NCBI GenBank assembly: GCA_021108325.1
Contig: JAIORB010000006.1
Location: 1 to 64,000 of the forward strand
Direction: 5' to 3'
DNA: 64,000 bases
Source of the DNA: Bacteroidales bacterium
GTDB lineage: Bacteria; Bacteroidota; Bacteroidia; Bacteroidales; UBA12077
Under the pieces are notes generated by a model. The model saw nothing but the letters and a program-made list of their open reading frames with translations. It searched no databases and was not told the origin of the DNA. A program made the translations under genes and the position numbers. Shown in pieces: positions 52,135 through 60,650 of this stretch; positions within the stretch are counted from its first letter, which is position 1; each line of letters starts with the position of its first letter.

Positions 52135-52224
52135 CTATTTCTTTTTATGACGATTTTTTCTTAAGCGTTTTTTGCGCTTATGAGTTGCCATCTTATGTCT
52201 TTTTCTCTTCTTTCCGCTTGGCAT
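52135..52224 (-). CDS. mS38-like (AURKAIP1/COX24 domain) small ribosomal protein
   Basis: A 29-codon ORF too short for most callers. It reads MPSGKKRKRHKMATHKRKKR and then LRKNRHKKK, almost all Lys/Arg/His. This matches the short Bacteroidota proteins annotated with an AURKAIP1/COX24 domain, related to mitochondrial mS38. The start ATG is at 52224 and the stop TAG at 52137-52135. It is between rng and the HU gene, the usual neighbourhood. Confidence 0.8.
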   Translation of the reverse strand: MPSGKKRKRHKMATHKRKKRLRKNRHKKK

Positions 52225-52255
52225 AATCTCAAAATTTAATATTCACTAACTTAAA

Positions 52256-52543
52256 TTAACGCTTAACGCTATTCTTAACCTTATTTACAAATCTTTTTGA
52301 AGGTTTGAAAGAAGGAATAAAGTGCTCAGGAATAATAATAGTAGTATTTTTAGAAATATTCCTTGCAGTTTTTTCAGCGCGCTTCTTTACGATAAAGCTA
52401 CCAAAACCTCTTAAATATACATTCTTATCATTTACTAAAGAATCCTTAATGGTTTCCATGAAAGCTTCTACTGCTTTTTGAACAGTTATTTTCTCAATTC
52501 CTGTGTTCTTTGAAATTTCGTTAACGATATCTGCTTTTGTCAT
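52256..52543 (-). CDS. HU/IHF-family DNA-binding protein
   Basis: A 95-residue HU-type protein: MTKADIVNEISKNTGIEKITV, LRGFGSFIVKKRAEKTARNI and IIPEHFIPSFKPSKRFVNKV cover the full fold. It is a nucleoid protein. The family is certain; the choice between HU and IHF subtypes is not. Confidence 0.95.
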   Translation of the reverse strand: MTKADIVNEISKNTGIEKITVQKAVEAFMETIKDSLVNDKNVYLRGFGSFIVKKRAEKTARNISKNTTIIIPEHFIPSFKPSKRFVNKVKNSVKR

Positions 52544-52886
52544 TTTTTAAAAACTTTAATTATCAATAATTTAGATCACTTACTTAATTTGAATTGCAAA
52601 TATATATGTTTTCTTTTGATTAATAAAATACTAAACGATTAAATTTGTCAATTAATTGAAAATTATTTTGTTCTGCAATTACGATCAATATAAATCAAGG
52701 TCTAAATTATTATTATTTATTTATTGGGAATTATCTGAAAGCACCTGCCCTGAGGCTGTTAACACCAGTCATGTCATGGCTTGCAAAAAATTGTATCAAA
52801 GTTATTAATAAATAATTTTATGTTCCTTGCCTATTTTTTAAAAATTTATACCTTTACATTTATTAACCAAAAAAAATAAAATTATT
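52544..52886. other. Gene-free interval between HU and ssb (343 bases)
   Basis: Very AT-rich with no open frame of note. It holds the divergent promoters of HU and ssb, and a short GC-richer stretch at about 52739-52790 with no identified function. In many Bacteroidota mutY sits here, between HU and ssb; it is missing from this position. Confidence 0.6.
52849..52856 (+). promoter_or_regulatory. Probable ssb promoter -7 element
   Basis: TACCTTTA, one base off the TAnnTTTG consensus, 31 bases before the ssb start; a weak TTG-like -33 lies near 52827. Confidence 0.4.
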
Positions 52887-53309
52887 ATGGGAATTAACAA
52901 AGTTATTTTAATAGGGAATGTAGGAAAAGACCCTGAAGTTAGACATTTAGACAGTGGAGTTGCTGTAGCAAGTTTTCCATTGGCAACAAGTGAAACTTAT
53001 AAAAACAAAGACGGCCAAAAAGTTACAAATACTGAATGGCATAACATCGTTATTTGGAGAGGTTTAGCAGAAGTTGCCGAAAAATACGTAAAAAAAGGAA
53101 ACCCCTTATATATCGAGGGAAAAATCAAAACACGTTCGTGGGATGACAAAGATGGCAATAAAAGATACACTACAGAGATTGTAGCCGATAACATGCAAAT
53201 GTTAGGATCGAAACAAAGTAATGAAGAAGCAGCCTCATCGGCACCTGAAAATACCGCAGCTACAGATATTGAAAATATCCCGGCTGAAGGAGATGATTTG
53301 CCATTCTAA
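52887..53309 (+). CDS. ssb: Single-stranded DNA-binding protein
   Basis: A 140-residue OB-fold protein: GINKVILIGNVGKDPEVR, EWHNIVIWRGLAEVAEKYV and the acidic C-terminal tip EGDDLPF, which binds partner proteins. It is 27 bases upstream of gldE, as is usual in the phylum. It acts in replication and repair. Confidence 0.95.
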   Translation: MGINKVILIGNVGKDPEVRHLDSGVAVASFPLATSETYKNKDGQKVTNTEWHNIVIWRGLAEVAEKYVKKGNPLYIEGKIKTRSWDDKDGNKRYTTEIVADNMQMLGSKQSNEEAASSAPENTAATDIENIPAEGDDLPF

Positions 53310-53336
53310 CTAAAACTTAAACCTAAACCATCAACA

Positions 53337-54659
53337 TTGGAAACTGCAGATCCATTCCCGTTAGTCTTAATTATTAACGCAAAAATTGTAATTCAAACAA
53401 TCGATTTATATACAATAATTAGCATAATTGCTTCTTTTTTTCTACTCATAATGTCGGCTTTGATTTCAGGAGCCGAAACTGCTTATTTTAGTCTCAAATC
53501 AGACCAGGTAAAAGAAATTAAAAAACAGTCTGACTTTCGTAGTCGGCTAATCATCAAACATCTGAAAAATCCAAAAAAAATCCTGGCAACACTGACCATT
53601 GCTAATGGATTTATAAATGTCTGTTTTATTGTAGTCATGGGGATTATGCTAACTCTGGCCTTTGATTTTACAAAATTACCTTCCATCGGATTTATTATCA
53701 AAATTTCCATAATTGCATTTATACTTTTGCTTTTTGGAGAATTTCTGCCAAAGTTTTATGCTAAACATAAAGCAAAGAAATTTGTCAGACATACGGCAAT
53801 ACTAATAATCATTTTCGATAAGCTATTTCATCCTTTTAGTATGTTTATGATAAACACCACATCAATTATCGGGAAAAAATTGGCAACCATAAAACAAAAT
53901 ATTACAATTGATGATCTTTCACAAGCTTTAAATATTACAACTCATCAAATTACAGAAGATGAAAACATCTTAAAAGGAATTGTAAAATTTGGAAATATCG
54001 ATGTTAAAGAAATAATGAAATCGCGTGTGGATGTTTTGGCCTTAGAAATAGAAACACAGTTTAAAAATATACTTACACTTATTATTGAGTCTGGCCATTC
54101 CAGAATCCCTGTGTATTCCGAAACTTTCGATAATATTAAAGGAATCCTGTTTATAAAAGATCTTTTACCGCATTTCGGAAAAGATAATGATTTTAAATGG
54201 CAATCATTAATCAGAAATCCTTATTTTGTTCCGGAAAATAAAAAAATCAATGATTTACTTCAAGAATTTCAAGCAAATAAAATTCACATGGCGATTGTTA
54301 TTGATGAATATGGTGGAACAAGCGGAATAGTAACTCTTGAAGATGTTTTAGAAGAGATTGTGGGAGAAATAACTGACGAATCTGAAAAAGACGAAATTTT
54401 TTATTCACAGATTAACGAAAACACGTATATTTTTAAAGGAAAGACTTTACTTAACGACTTTTTAAAGATTGTTGATATTGATGATGATTTATTCGATGAT
54501 GTAAAGGGTGATGCTGATACAATTGCAGGAATTATTCTGGAACTTACCGGCGAAATACCTGCAAAAAATAAAAAAATTGACTTTAAAAATCTTACATTTA
54601 CCATCGAATCAGTCGATAAAAGAAGGATTAAACAAATCAAGGTTGCGATCAACAAATAA
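53337..54659 (+). CDS. gldE: Gliding motility-associated protein GldE (CNNM/CBS/CorC)
   Basis: A 440-residue membrane protein with a TTG start at 53337 that gives METADPFPLVL, close to the usual GldE N-terminus; a later ATG (53451) would cut into the membrane domain. Domains are a CNNM (DUF21) region with four helices (MSALISGAETAYFSL), a CBS pair (KGILFIKDLLPHFG; MAIVIDEYGGTSGIVTLEDV) and a C-terminal CorC/HlyC domain. GldE is linked to GldD and type IX secretion/gliding. Confidence 0.88.
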   Translation: METADPFPLVLIINAKIVIQTIDLYTIISIIASFFLLIMSALISGAETAYFSLKSDQVKEIKKQSDFRSRLIIKHLKNPKKILATLTIANGFINVCFIVVMGIMLTLAFDFTKLPSIGFIIKISIIAFILLLFGEFLPKFYAKHKAKKFVRHTAILIIIFDKLFHPFSMFMINTTSIIGKKLATIKQNITIDDLSQALNITTHQITEDENILKGIVKFGNIDVKEIMKSRVDVLALEIETQFKNILTLIIESGHSRIPVYSETFDNIKGILFIKDLLPHFGKDNDFKWQSLIRNPYFVPENKKINDLLQEFQANKIHMAIVIDEYGGTSGIVTLEDVLEEIVGEITDESEKDEIFYSQINENTYIFKGKTLLNDFLKIVDIDDDLFDDVKGDADTIAGIILELTGEIPAKNKKIDFKNLTFTIESVDKRRIKQIKVAINK

Positions 54660-54668
54660 TCAAGAAAA

Positions 54669-55256
54669 ATGCATAAAGGGAGTATTTTAACATACATAAG
54701 TGTGTTTGCAATTATTGGCTTAATTATTTTAAGCGGATGCAAAAGAAAATACACTCCAAAACCTCGTGGATATTTCAGAATCGATTTACCAGAGAAAAAA
54801 TATCAAAAATTAGACTCCTTCTATCCATATAAATTTGAATATCCTGAATATGCCATTATTAAACGAGATAGTTCATCTGTATCTGAAAAGTACTGGATTA
54901 ATATTGAATATCCTGATTTGAATGGTAAAATACATATTAGTTATAAAGCCATTAATAATAATTTAAGCCAAATTCTGGAAGACACCCGAAAGCTTGTTTA
55001 CAAGCATACAATTAAAGCCGATGCCATTAATGAAAAAATGTTTATTAAACCTGAAAAAAAGGTGTATGGCATTTTATACGAAATTGAAGGTAATGCAGCC
55101 TCACCGATGCAATTTTTTTTAACAGACAGTACACATAATTATTTACGCGGTGCTCTATATTTTAATGTTGAACCAAACAAAGATTCTTTAGCTCCCGTGT
55201 TAGATTTTGTTAAAGAAGATATTATCGTTTTAATTGAATCGTTTGAATGGAGATAA
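54669..55256 (+). CDS. gldD: Gliding motility lipoprotein GldD
   Basis: A 195-residue lipoprotein: lipobox LSGC (Cys24), then KPRGYFRIDLPEKKYQKLDS, the GldD signature. It follows gldE by 9 bases and is required for gliding/type IX secretion in Flavobacterium. Here it supports a T9SS in this organism even if it does not glide. Confidence 0.9.
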   Translation: MHKGSILTYISVFAIIGLIILSGCKRKYTPKPRGYFRIDLPEKKYQKLDSFYPYKFEYPEYAIIKRDSSSVSEKYWINIEYPDLNGKIHISYKAINNNLSQILEDTRKLVYKHTIKADAINEKMFIKPEKKVYGILYEIEGNAASPMQFFLTDSTHNYLRGALYFNVEPNKDSLAPVLDFVKEDIIVLIESFEWR

Positions 55257-55267
55257 TCTGAATAGCG

Positions 55268-55900
55268 ATGGGATTAATATTAAAAGAACGTATTAAAGAT
55301 GATATAAAATTTGGTCTTTGGGAAATTACAGAAGATTATGATACCCTTCGATCAGAGCTTAAACTTGACAAGGAAGATATTGCTACGGTTGAAAACTTTA
55401 AAAATCACCGACGAAAACTTGAATGGCTTAGTGTGAGAATTCTTTTAAAAAGGATGTTAGGTAAAGATTCTAAAATTGTTTACGGACCGGAACGAAAACC
55501 ATACTTACATAATAATTTATATAACATTAGTATATCTCACTCAAAAAAATTTACAGCAATTTTAATAGGTAAAAAGCGAAGAGTAGGATTAGATCTTGAA
55601 TTTATGACTAGTAAAATACTACGAATTGCTGATAAGTTTTTACGTCCTGAAGAACTGGGAAATATTGAAAAAGACCAGGAATTATATCACCTTTACCTCC
55701 ATTGGTGTGCTAAAGAAGCATTATATAAAATTTGTGATAAAGTCGATATTAACTTTGTTACAAACCTCAGTATTGAACCATTCAAACCTAAAGTAAAAGG
55801 ATTAATATCAGGAACTGTTAACAATAGTTATATGAATGAAAAATTCGTATTAGATTATTTTACGCTTAAGAATTATGCAATTGTTTGGTGCTATAAATAA
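55268..55900 (+). CDS. 4'-phosphopantetheinyl transferase
   Basis: A 210-residue Sfp-like enzyme. The Mg-binding motif is GLDLEF (about residue 107) and the second block is HWCAKEALYKI (WxxKEAxxK). It moves phosphopantetheine from CoA to carrier proteins. It is 11 bases after gldD, in the same operon; in this phylum this gene commonly follows gldD. Confidence 0.9.
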   Translation: MGLILKERIKDDIKFGLWEITEDYDTLRSELKLDKEDIATVENFKNHRRKLEWLSVRILLKRMLGKDSKIVYGPERKPYLHNNLYNISISHSKKFTAILIGKKRRVGLDLEFMTSKILRIADKFLRPEELGNIEKDQELYHLYLHWCAKEALYKICDKVDINFVTNLSIEPFKPKVKGLISGTVNNSYMNEKFVLDYFTLKNYAIVWCYK

Positions 55901-55955
55901 ACTAGTCTACAACTCATTTTTTGTTATCTTTATTTTTTAAAAATAATTTTACGCA

Positions 55956-56687
55956 ATGATTTCTCAATTAATAAGTCACAGCATTTCTATCAATAAAAAG
56001 CTCTTTACTCTGCTTATTGATCCCGATCAACATACAACAGAATCATTAATTAACTTAAGTAAAAATGCTGATGAATCGGGGGTTGATCTTATTTTTGTAG
56101 GTGGAAGTTTGTTAAATAACGATATTGATAAATCATTTGAGCTAATTAAAAAAAATACTAATATTCCAACTTTACTTTTCCCTGGCAGTTTACTTCAAAT
56201 CACTAATAAGGCTGATGGTATTTTGTTATTATCATTAATCTCTGGAAGAAACCCCGACCTGCTTATAGGAAATCATGTAATTGCTTCGGCTCGCATCAAA
56301 AGAAGCAATTTGGAAGTTTTACCAACAGGATATATCTTAATTGAAGGAGGTAAGTCAACCTCGGTTGAATACATGAGTAATACAAAACCTATACCTGCCG
56401 AAAAAATTGATATAGCCGTGGCAACAGCAATGGCCGGGGAAATGCTCGGGTTAAAATACATTTACCTTGAAGCAGGAAGTGGTGCTAAAACGTCTATTAA
56501 CATTAGAATAATTAAAGGAGTAAAAGAAAACATCAGCATACCTTTAATTGTAGGGGGTGGAATAAAAACTCCGAATGATGTTAAAAGTGCTGTTAATGCA
56601 GGAGCTGACATAATTGTCGTTGGTAATGTAATAGAGCAAAATCCTGAAATATTACCTGAATTAGTAAAAGCCTGCCAAAATTCATAA
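55956..56687 (+). CDS. Heptaprenyl/geranylgeranylglyceryl phosphate synthase family protein
   Basis: A 243-residue TIM-barrel enzyme: LLIDPDQH (phosphate loop and Mg-binding Asp), VGGSLL, LFPGSLLQI, YLEAGSG and VGGGIKTP are typical of GGGPS/PcrB. It joins a polyprenyl diphosphate to glycerol-1-phosphate to make an archaeal-type ether lipid precursor; Bacteroidota forms are known. A TATCTTTA element precedes it. Confidence 0.88.
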   Translation: MISQLISHSISINKKLFTLLIDPDQHTTESLINLSKNADESGVDLIFVGGSLLNNDIDKSFELIKKNTNIPTLLFPGSLLQITNKADGILLLSLISGRNPDLLIGNHVIASARIKRSNLEVLPTGYILIEGGKSTSVEYMSNTKPIPAEKIDIAVATAMAGEMLGLKYIYLEAGSGAKTSINIRIIKGVKENISIPLIVGGGIKTPNDVKSAVNAGADIIVVGNVIEQNPEILPELVKACQNS

Positions 56688-56760
56688 GTTTCTTAATAAG
56701 TCAGTTTACTTTAACATTTTTTAAGAAATAATATCTAAAACTAATCCGTTATGATTAAAC

Positions 56761-56790
56761 CCTGATTATTAAATCAGGTCTATACTTTAT
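56761..56790 (+). terminator. Possible terminator after the GGGPS gene
   Basis: CCTGATT (56761-56767) pairs with AATCAGG (56772-56778), followed by a weak T-rich stretch. Confidence 0.35.
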
Positions 56791-56824
56791 AATTATTTAG
56801 CTATAGATATTTAAGTTTAAAAAG

Positions 56825-57391
56825 ATGAGTGATGATATTATAAATAAAGTTCACCAGGAATTGATTGGAGAAATCTGGATGCCATTAAAGATAAATGGAA
56901 TGGCTGAAAATGAGAAATATGACATCTCAAATTATGGCCGAATTAAAAGTTATAAAGTAAATAAAACAGAAGGACTAATTATAAAAGGCTCAACACTAAA
57001 AGGATACAAAATCTTAAATATTAAACTCGAAAACGAAAAACGCACAACAAAATACATCCACAAACTGGTAGCCGAAAGTTTTATTCCAAAAGATAATAGT
57101 CTGCAACAATATGTAATTCATTTAGATTTTGATAAAATTAATAATCATGTTGATAATCTTAGATGGGTTACACAAAAAACCATGTTTGCTCATCAAAAAA
57201 TAAATCCCAATTATAAACGAGGAACCATTAATTATTCAAAATTAACGGAAACCGATGTAATTAGATTAAAGAAAAAACTAAAAAGAGGTAAAAATAAGCT
57301 TTACAAACTCGCAAAAGAATTTGGAATTACACACACACAACTTAACAGAATTCGCAAAGGCGAAAACTGGGGTCATGTAAAGATTGATTAA
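56825..57391 (+). CDS. NUMOD4/HNH endonuclease-like protein
   Basis: A 188-residue protein. The N-terminus IWMPLKINGMAENEKYDISN and GRIKSYK form a NUMOD4-like domain; the centre HKLVAESFIPK to VIHLDFDKINNHVDNLRWVT is the HNH_3 motif; the C-terminus (LYKLAKEFGITHTQLNRIRKG) is a helix-turn-helix. This is a free-standing homing-type HNH endonuclease, a typical phage or mobile passenger. No intron or phage genes lie next to it. Confidence 0.8.
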   Translation: MSDDIINKVHQELIGEIWMPLKINGMAENEKYDISNYGRIKSYKVNKTEGLIIKGSTLKGYKILNIKLENEKRTTKYIHKLVAESFIPKDNSLQQYVIHLDFDKINNHVDNLRWVTQKTMFAHQKINPNYKRGTINYSKLTETDVIRLKKKLKRGKNKLYKLAKEFGITHTQLNRIRKGENWGHVKID

Positions 57392-57577
57392 AATTATTCT
57401 TAAGCAACAAATTGCCAACAACCTTTGCAGCTAATCTCACTAACAAAGCTTCTTTGAAAATTTAGGATTCATCAAAGAAATTAACAATTAGAAATCTTAT
57501 AAATGTTTTTGGTATTAGCTTTTTTAAATTTTAAAGATAATTTTCGTATCTTGGGTTTAAATTTTAATCCAAAATCA

Positions 57578-60496
57578 ATGAAAAATTTATTTCGTTATTT
57601 GCTCTTTTTTTTAATTTTCACATTAAGTCTTTCACTACAAAATAATGTATTAGCACAAGAGCACGAAAAAGAAGAAACTGAAGTATCAGTTCATCAGGAT
57701 CAGACAAATACTCATGAAGAAGTTCATGCAGAAGAATCAGGACATACCGGGAATATGAGTCCGTTATTTTTTATTATTATTGCATTAATAATTGGAGCCG
57801 GAACGCGTCATTTCCTTAAAAAAAGCCCCCTTCCCTTTACAGTTTCCTTATTGCTGATTGGTTTGGTTTTAGGAGTGTTGTCCCGAATGGGATATTTTGG
57901 CGAATGGAATATAATCGGATTAAAGCTAGATGCCACTTTTCTTAGTAATGCTGTTGGTTGGGCAGGAAATATTGATCCACATCTAATACTATATATCTTT
58001 TTACCTACTTTAATTTTTGAAGCAGCATTTGCAATGGATGTTCATACATTTAAAAAAACATCAGCAAATGCATTTATTCTTGCCGTTCCTGGAATCATAG
58101 TTGCTATAGTGCTCACTGCTTCAATAGTAGTTGGAATAAAAATGGCAGGAATCGGACTAAATAAATGGAGTTGGGCAATGGCCTTGCTTTTTGGTGCAGT
58201 TGTCAGTGCTACCGATCCGGTAGCAGTTGTATCAATACTTAAAGATGTTGGTGCAAGCAAAAAACTGGGAACACTTATTGAAGGAGAATCGATGTTAAAT
58301 GATGGTACTGCAATTGTTATTTTCATGGTGCTGCTTTTGGGTATTACAGGTGCCGGATCTGAGACTTCGCCGATAATAGAATTTTTCAGAGTAGCTGTTG
58401 GTGGTACTTTAGTAGGAATTATTATTGGTTATATTGTTATAGCGTGGGTTAAAAAAGTGTTTAATGATGCATTAGTTGAAATAACAGTAATTGTTGCTGC
58501 TGCTTATATGACATTCTTTGTAGCTGAACATTTCTTCCACGTATCAGGTGTTCTTGGTTTAGTATCATTTGGTTTATTTATGGCAAGTGTTGGAAGAACC
58601 AGGATTAGCCCCGAAGTAGAACACTTTCTTCACGAATTCTGGGAACTATTTGCATTTATCGCAAATACATTGATTTTCTTAATTGTAGGTGTTGTTATTG
58701 CAAATAATATTGTATTTACCGCTAATGATTTCTTGATTTTGTTAATATTATATATTGGAATTCATATTGTTAGAGCCATTGTTATTGCAATTTTCTTTCC
58801 TGTTATGAGAAAAGTAGGTTATGGATTACCTAAGAAAGATGCCTATGTTTTATGGTGGGGAGCTTTACGCGGAGCAATAGGATTAGCACTTGCTTTAATT
58901 GTTGTCGGTGAATCAAAAATTGATGGAACAATAAGAGAGCAATTCTTATTCTATACTGCAGGAATTGTAACTCTTACTTTAGTAATTAATGCTACAACTA
59001 TTAAAGTGTTTCTTAATTGGTTAGGATTAACTGATATACCTCCTGCTAAACAAAAAATGATTTTAAATGCTAAAAATTATCTGAGGAATACTGCTGAAAA
59101 CTCAATGGATAAACTAAAATCAGACCGATTCTTAAGCAGAGCAAATTGGGAAAGTGTTAAAACCTATTTGCCGGAAGAACCTGAAAATATTGAAATTAAG
59201 ATAGACGAAGGAAAACATTCCAATTTATATGAAACCAGAAGGCGTATTCTGGAAAAAGAAAAAAGTAGTTACTGGAATCAATTTAAAGAAGGTTTGCTTG
59301 GTCCAATTGCAGTTCGTAATTTAACCGATGCCATTAATGAAATTATTGACTCTGAGGGTAAAATTTCTCTTTCAGAAAGGAAGGACTTAGAACAACTGTG
59401 GCAAACACCAAAGTTTCTTAACAAACTTCAATCTATACCAATTCTGGATAAAATTTCTCAAAGATTCTTTTTTGAGCAATTAACTAATAGTTACGATGCA
59501 GCAAGAGGTTTTGTTGAAGCTCAATATGATACATTGAAACTGGCAGAAGGCATGGCAATAAGTTCTGATACCGAAGAATTAACGGTAGATCAAGATCTTG
59601 CAACTATAGAAAGTGAAATTAACGAGAACAGAATACACGGTTTAACATTCTTAAGAAACCTTAAAAATACTTTCCCTGAAATTTATGATGCTATCGCAAC
59701 TCGTCAGGCAATACGTTCAAACTTAAATAGTGAATTAAAAATTGTTGAAAGATTACAAAAGAAAGGACAAATAGGTTCCGATGAAGCTCATAAAATGACT
59801 GAAAGTATTGAAGAACGAATGAAAAAACTTATTGACTCGCCTCCTGAAATAGTACCTCCTGAAAAAGCCAAATTATTACAAGATATATCATGGCTAAAAG
59901 AACTTGATAAACCAATTTTTAATAAAGTTGTGAGCTTGTTCCAACATAGAAATTATGCTGTTGGAGAAAAAATTATAAAAGAACATGGACAAGTTGATGG
60001 ATTATATGTTATTGCTCGTGGATCTGTAAAAGTAACTATTAATAAAAAGCTTATTGATATTTTAGGAAAAGGAAGTGTTATTGGTGAAATTGCCGTTCTT
60101 ACAAATGTCCCAAGAACTGCTACTGTAACGGCAGAATCTCCTGTTACTGTACTTCGACTTACATCTGTAAGTATGCAACAAGTGATTCATGACAATCATA
60201 CTTTAGAAGACAAATTATGGCAAATTGCTGCTCCACGTTTGGCTGAAAATATAATCTCTGAACAAGAGCCATATAACAAAATGCAACACGCAGAATTACA
60301 GCGACTATTATCAAAAGGAGAATTAGTCCTGGCTAAGAAAGTCAAAAATATTGATATAGAAGATAAATTGGCAATCCTCATTACAGGAAAAGCCATTAAA
60401 TCTAATGATGAAAATGTGGAAGCTCCTTGTTTTATTAATGATAAATCAATAACATTAAGTAGAGATAGCAGATTGTTAATTTGCTTTAAAAAGTAA
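57578..60496 (+). CDS. Na+/H+ antiporter (NhaP/CPA1 type) with cyclic nucleotide-binding domain
   Basis: About 972 residues. The frame opens to 57503 but I place the start at MKNLFRYLLFF (57578), which makes a clean signal peptide. A His/Glu-rich exported stretch (about residues 30-60) follows, then twelve or so helices (TDPVAVVSILKDVG and GESMLNDGTAI hallmarks), a long helical region (about 500-780) and a cyclic nucleotide-binding domain (YAVGEKIIKEHGQVDGLYVI; GEIAVLTNVPRTATV). It exports Na+ for H+, with possible nucleotide control. Confidence 0.88.
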   Translation: MKNLFRYLLFFLIFTLSLSLQNNVLAQEHEKEETEVSVHQDQTNTHEEVHAEESGHTGNMSPLFFIIIALIIGAGTRHFLKKSPLPFTVSLLLIGLVLGVLSRMGYFGEWNIIGLKLDATFLSNAVGWAGNIDPHLILYIFLPTLIFEAAFAMDVHTFKKTSANAFILAVPGIIVAIVLTASIVVGIKMAGIGLNKWSWAMALLFGAVVSATDPVAVVSILKDVGASKKLGTLIEGESMLNDGTAIVIFMVLLLGITGAGSETSPIIEFFRVAVGGTLVGIIIGYIVIAWVKKVFNDALVEITVIVAAAYMTFFVAEHFFHVSGVLGLVSFGLFMASVGRTRISPEVEHFLHEFWELFAFIANTLIFLIVGVVIANNIVFTANDFLILLILYIGIHIVRAIVIAIFFPVMRKVGYGLPKKDAYVLWWGALRGAIGLALALIVVGESKIDGTIREQFLFYTAGIVTLTLVINATTIKVFLNWLGLTDIPPAKQKMILNAKNYLRNTAENSMDKLKSDRFLSRANWESVKTYLPEEPENIEIKIDEGKHSNLYETRRRILEKEKSSYWNQFKEGLLGPIAVRNLTDAINEIIDSEGKISLSERKDLEQLWQTPKFLNKLQSIPILDKISQRFFFEQLTNSYDAARGFVEAQYDTLKLAEGMAISSDTEELTVDQDLATIESEINENRIHGLTFLRNLKNTFPEIYDAIATRQAIRSNLNSELKIVERLQKKGQIGSDEAHKMTESIEERMKKLIDSPPEIVPPEKAKLLQDISWLKELDKPIFNKVVSLFQHRNYAVGEKIIKEHGQVDGLYVIARGSVKVTINKKLIDILGKGSVIGEIAVLTNVPRTATVTAESPVTVLRLTSVSMQQVIHDNHTLEDKLWQIAAPRLAENIISEQEPYNKMQHAELQRLLSKGELVLAKKVKNIDIEDKLAILITGKAIKSNDENVEAPCFINDKSITLSRDSRLLICFKK

Positions 60497-60520
60497 TTGT
60501 ATATTTTTATTATTAAACTC

Positions 60521-60555
60521 AAAGCATCAGGTTATTACTTGATGCTTTTTATTTA
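60521..60555. terminator. Terminator after the antiporter gene
   Basis: AAAGCATCA (60521-60529) pairs with TGATGCTTT (60540-60548) and is followed by T-rich sequence. The next gene converges. Confidence 0.8.
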
Positions 60556-60650
60556 TTTAAATTTTATATTCGGAATTTAATTAGCAATGTACATTTAACG
60601 CAAATATCTAATTTAAACCTGTATAAAACACTCTACGAAATAAAATTTGT

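Noticed and set aside
57503-57577. Upstream 25 codons of the antiporter gene
   Set aside because: They would place a hydrophobic stretch before a good signal peptide start; the internal ATG at 57578 is a better start.
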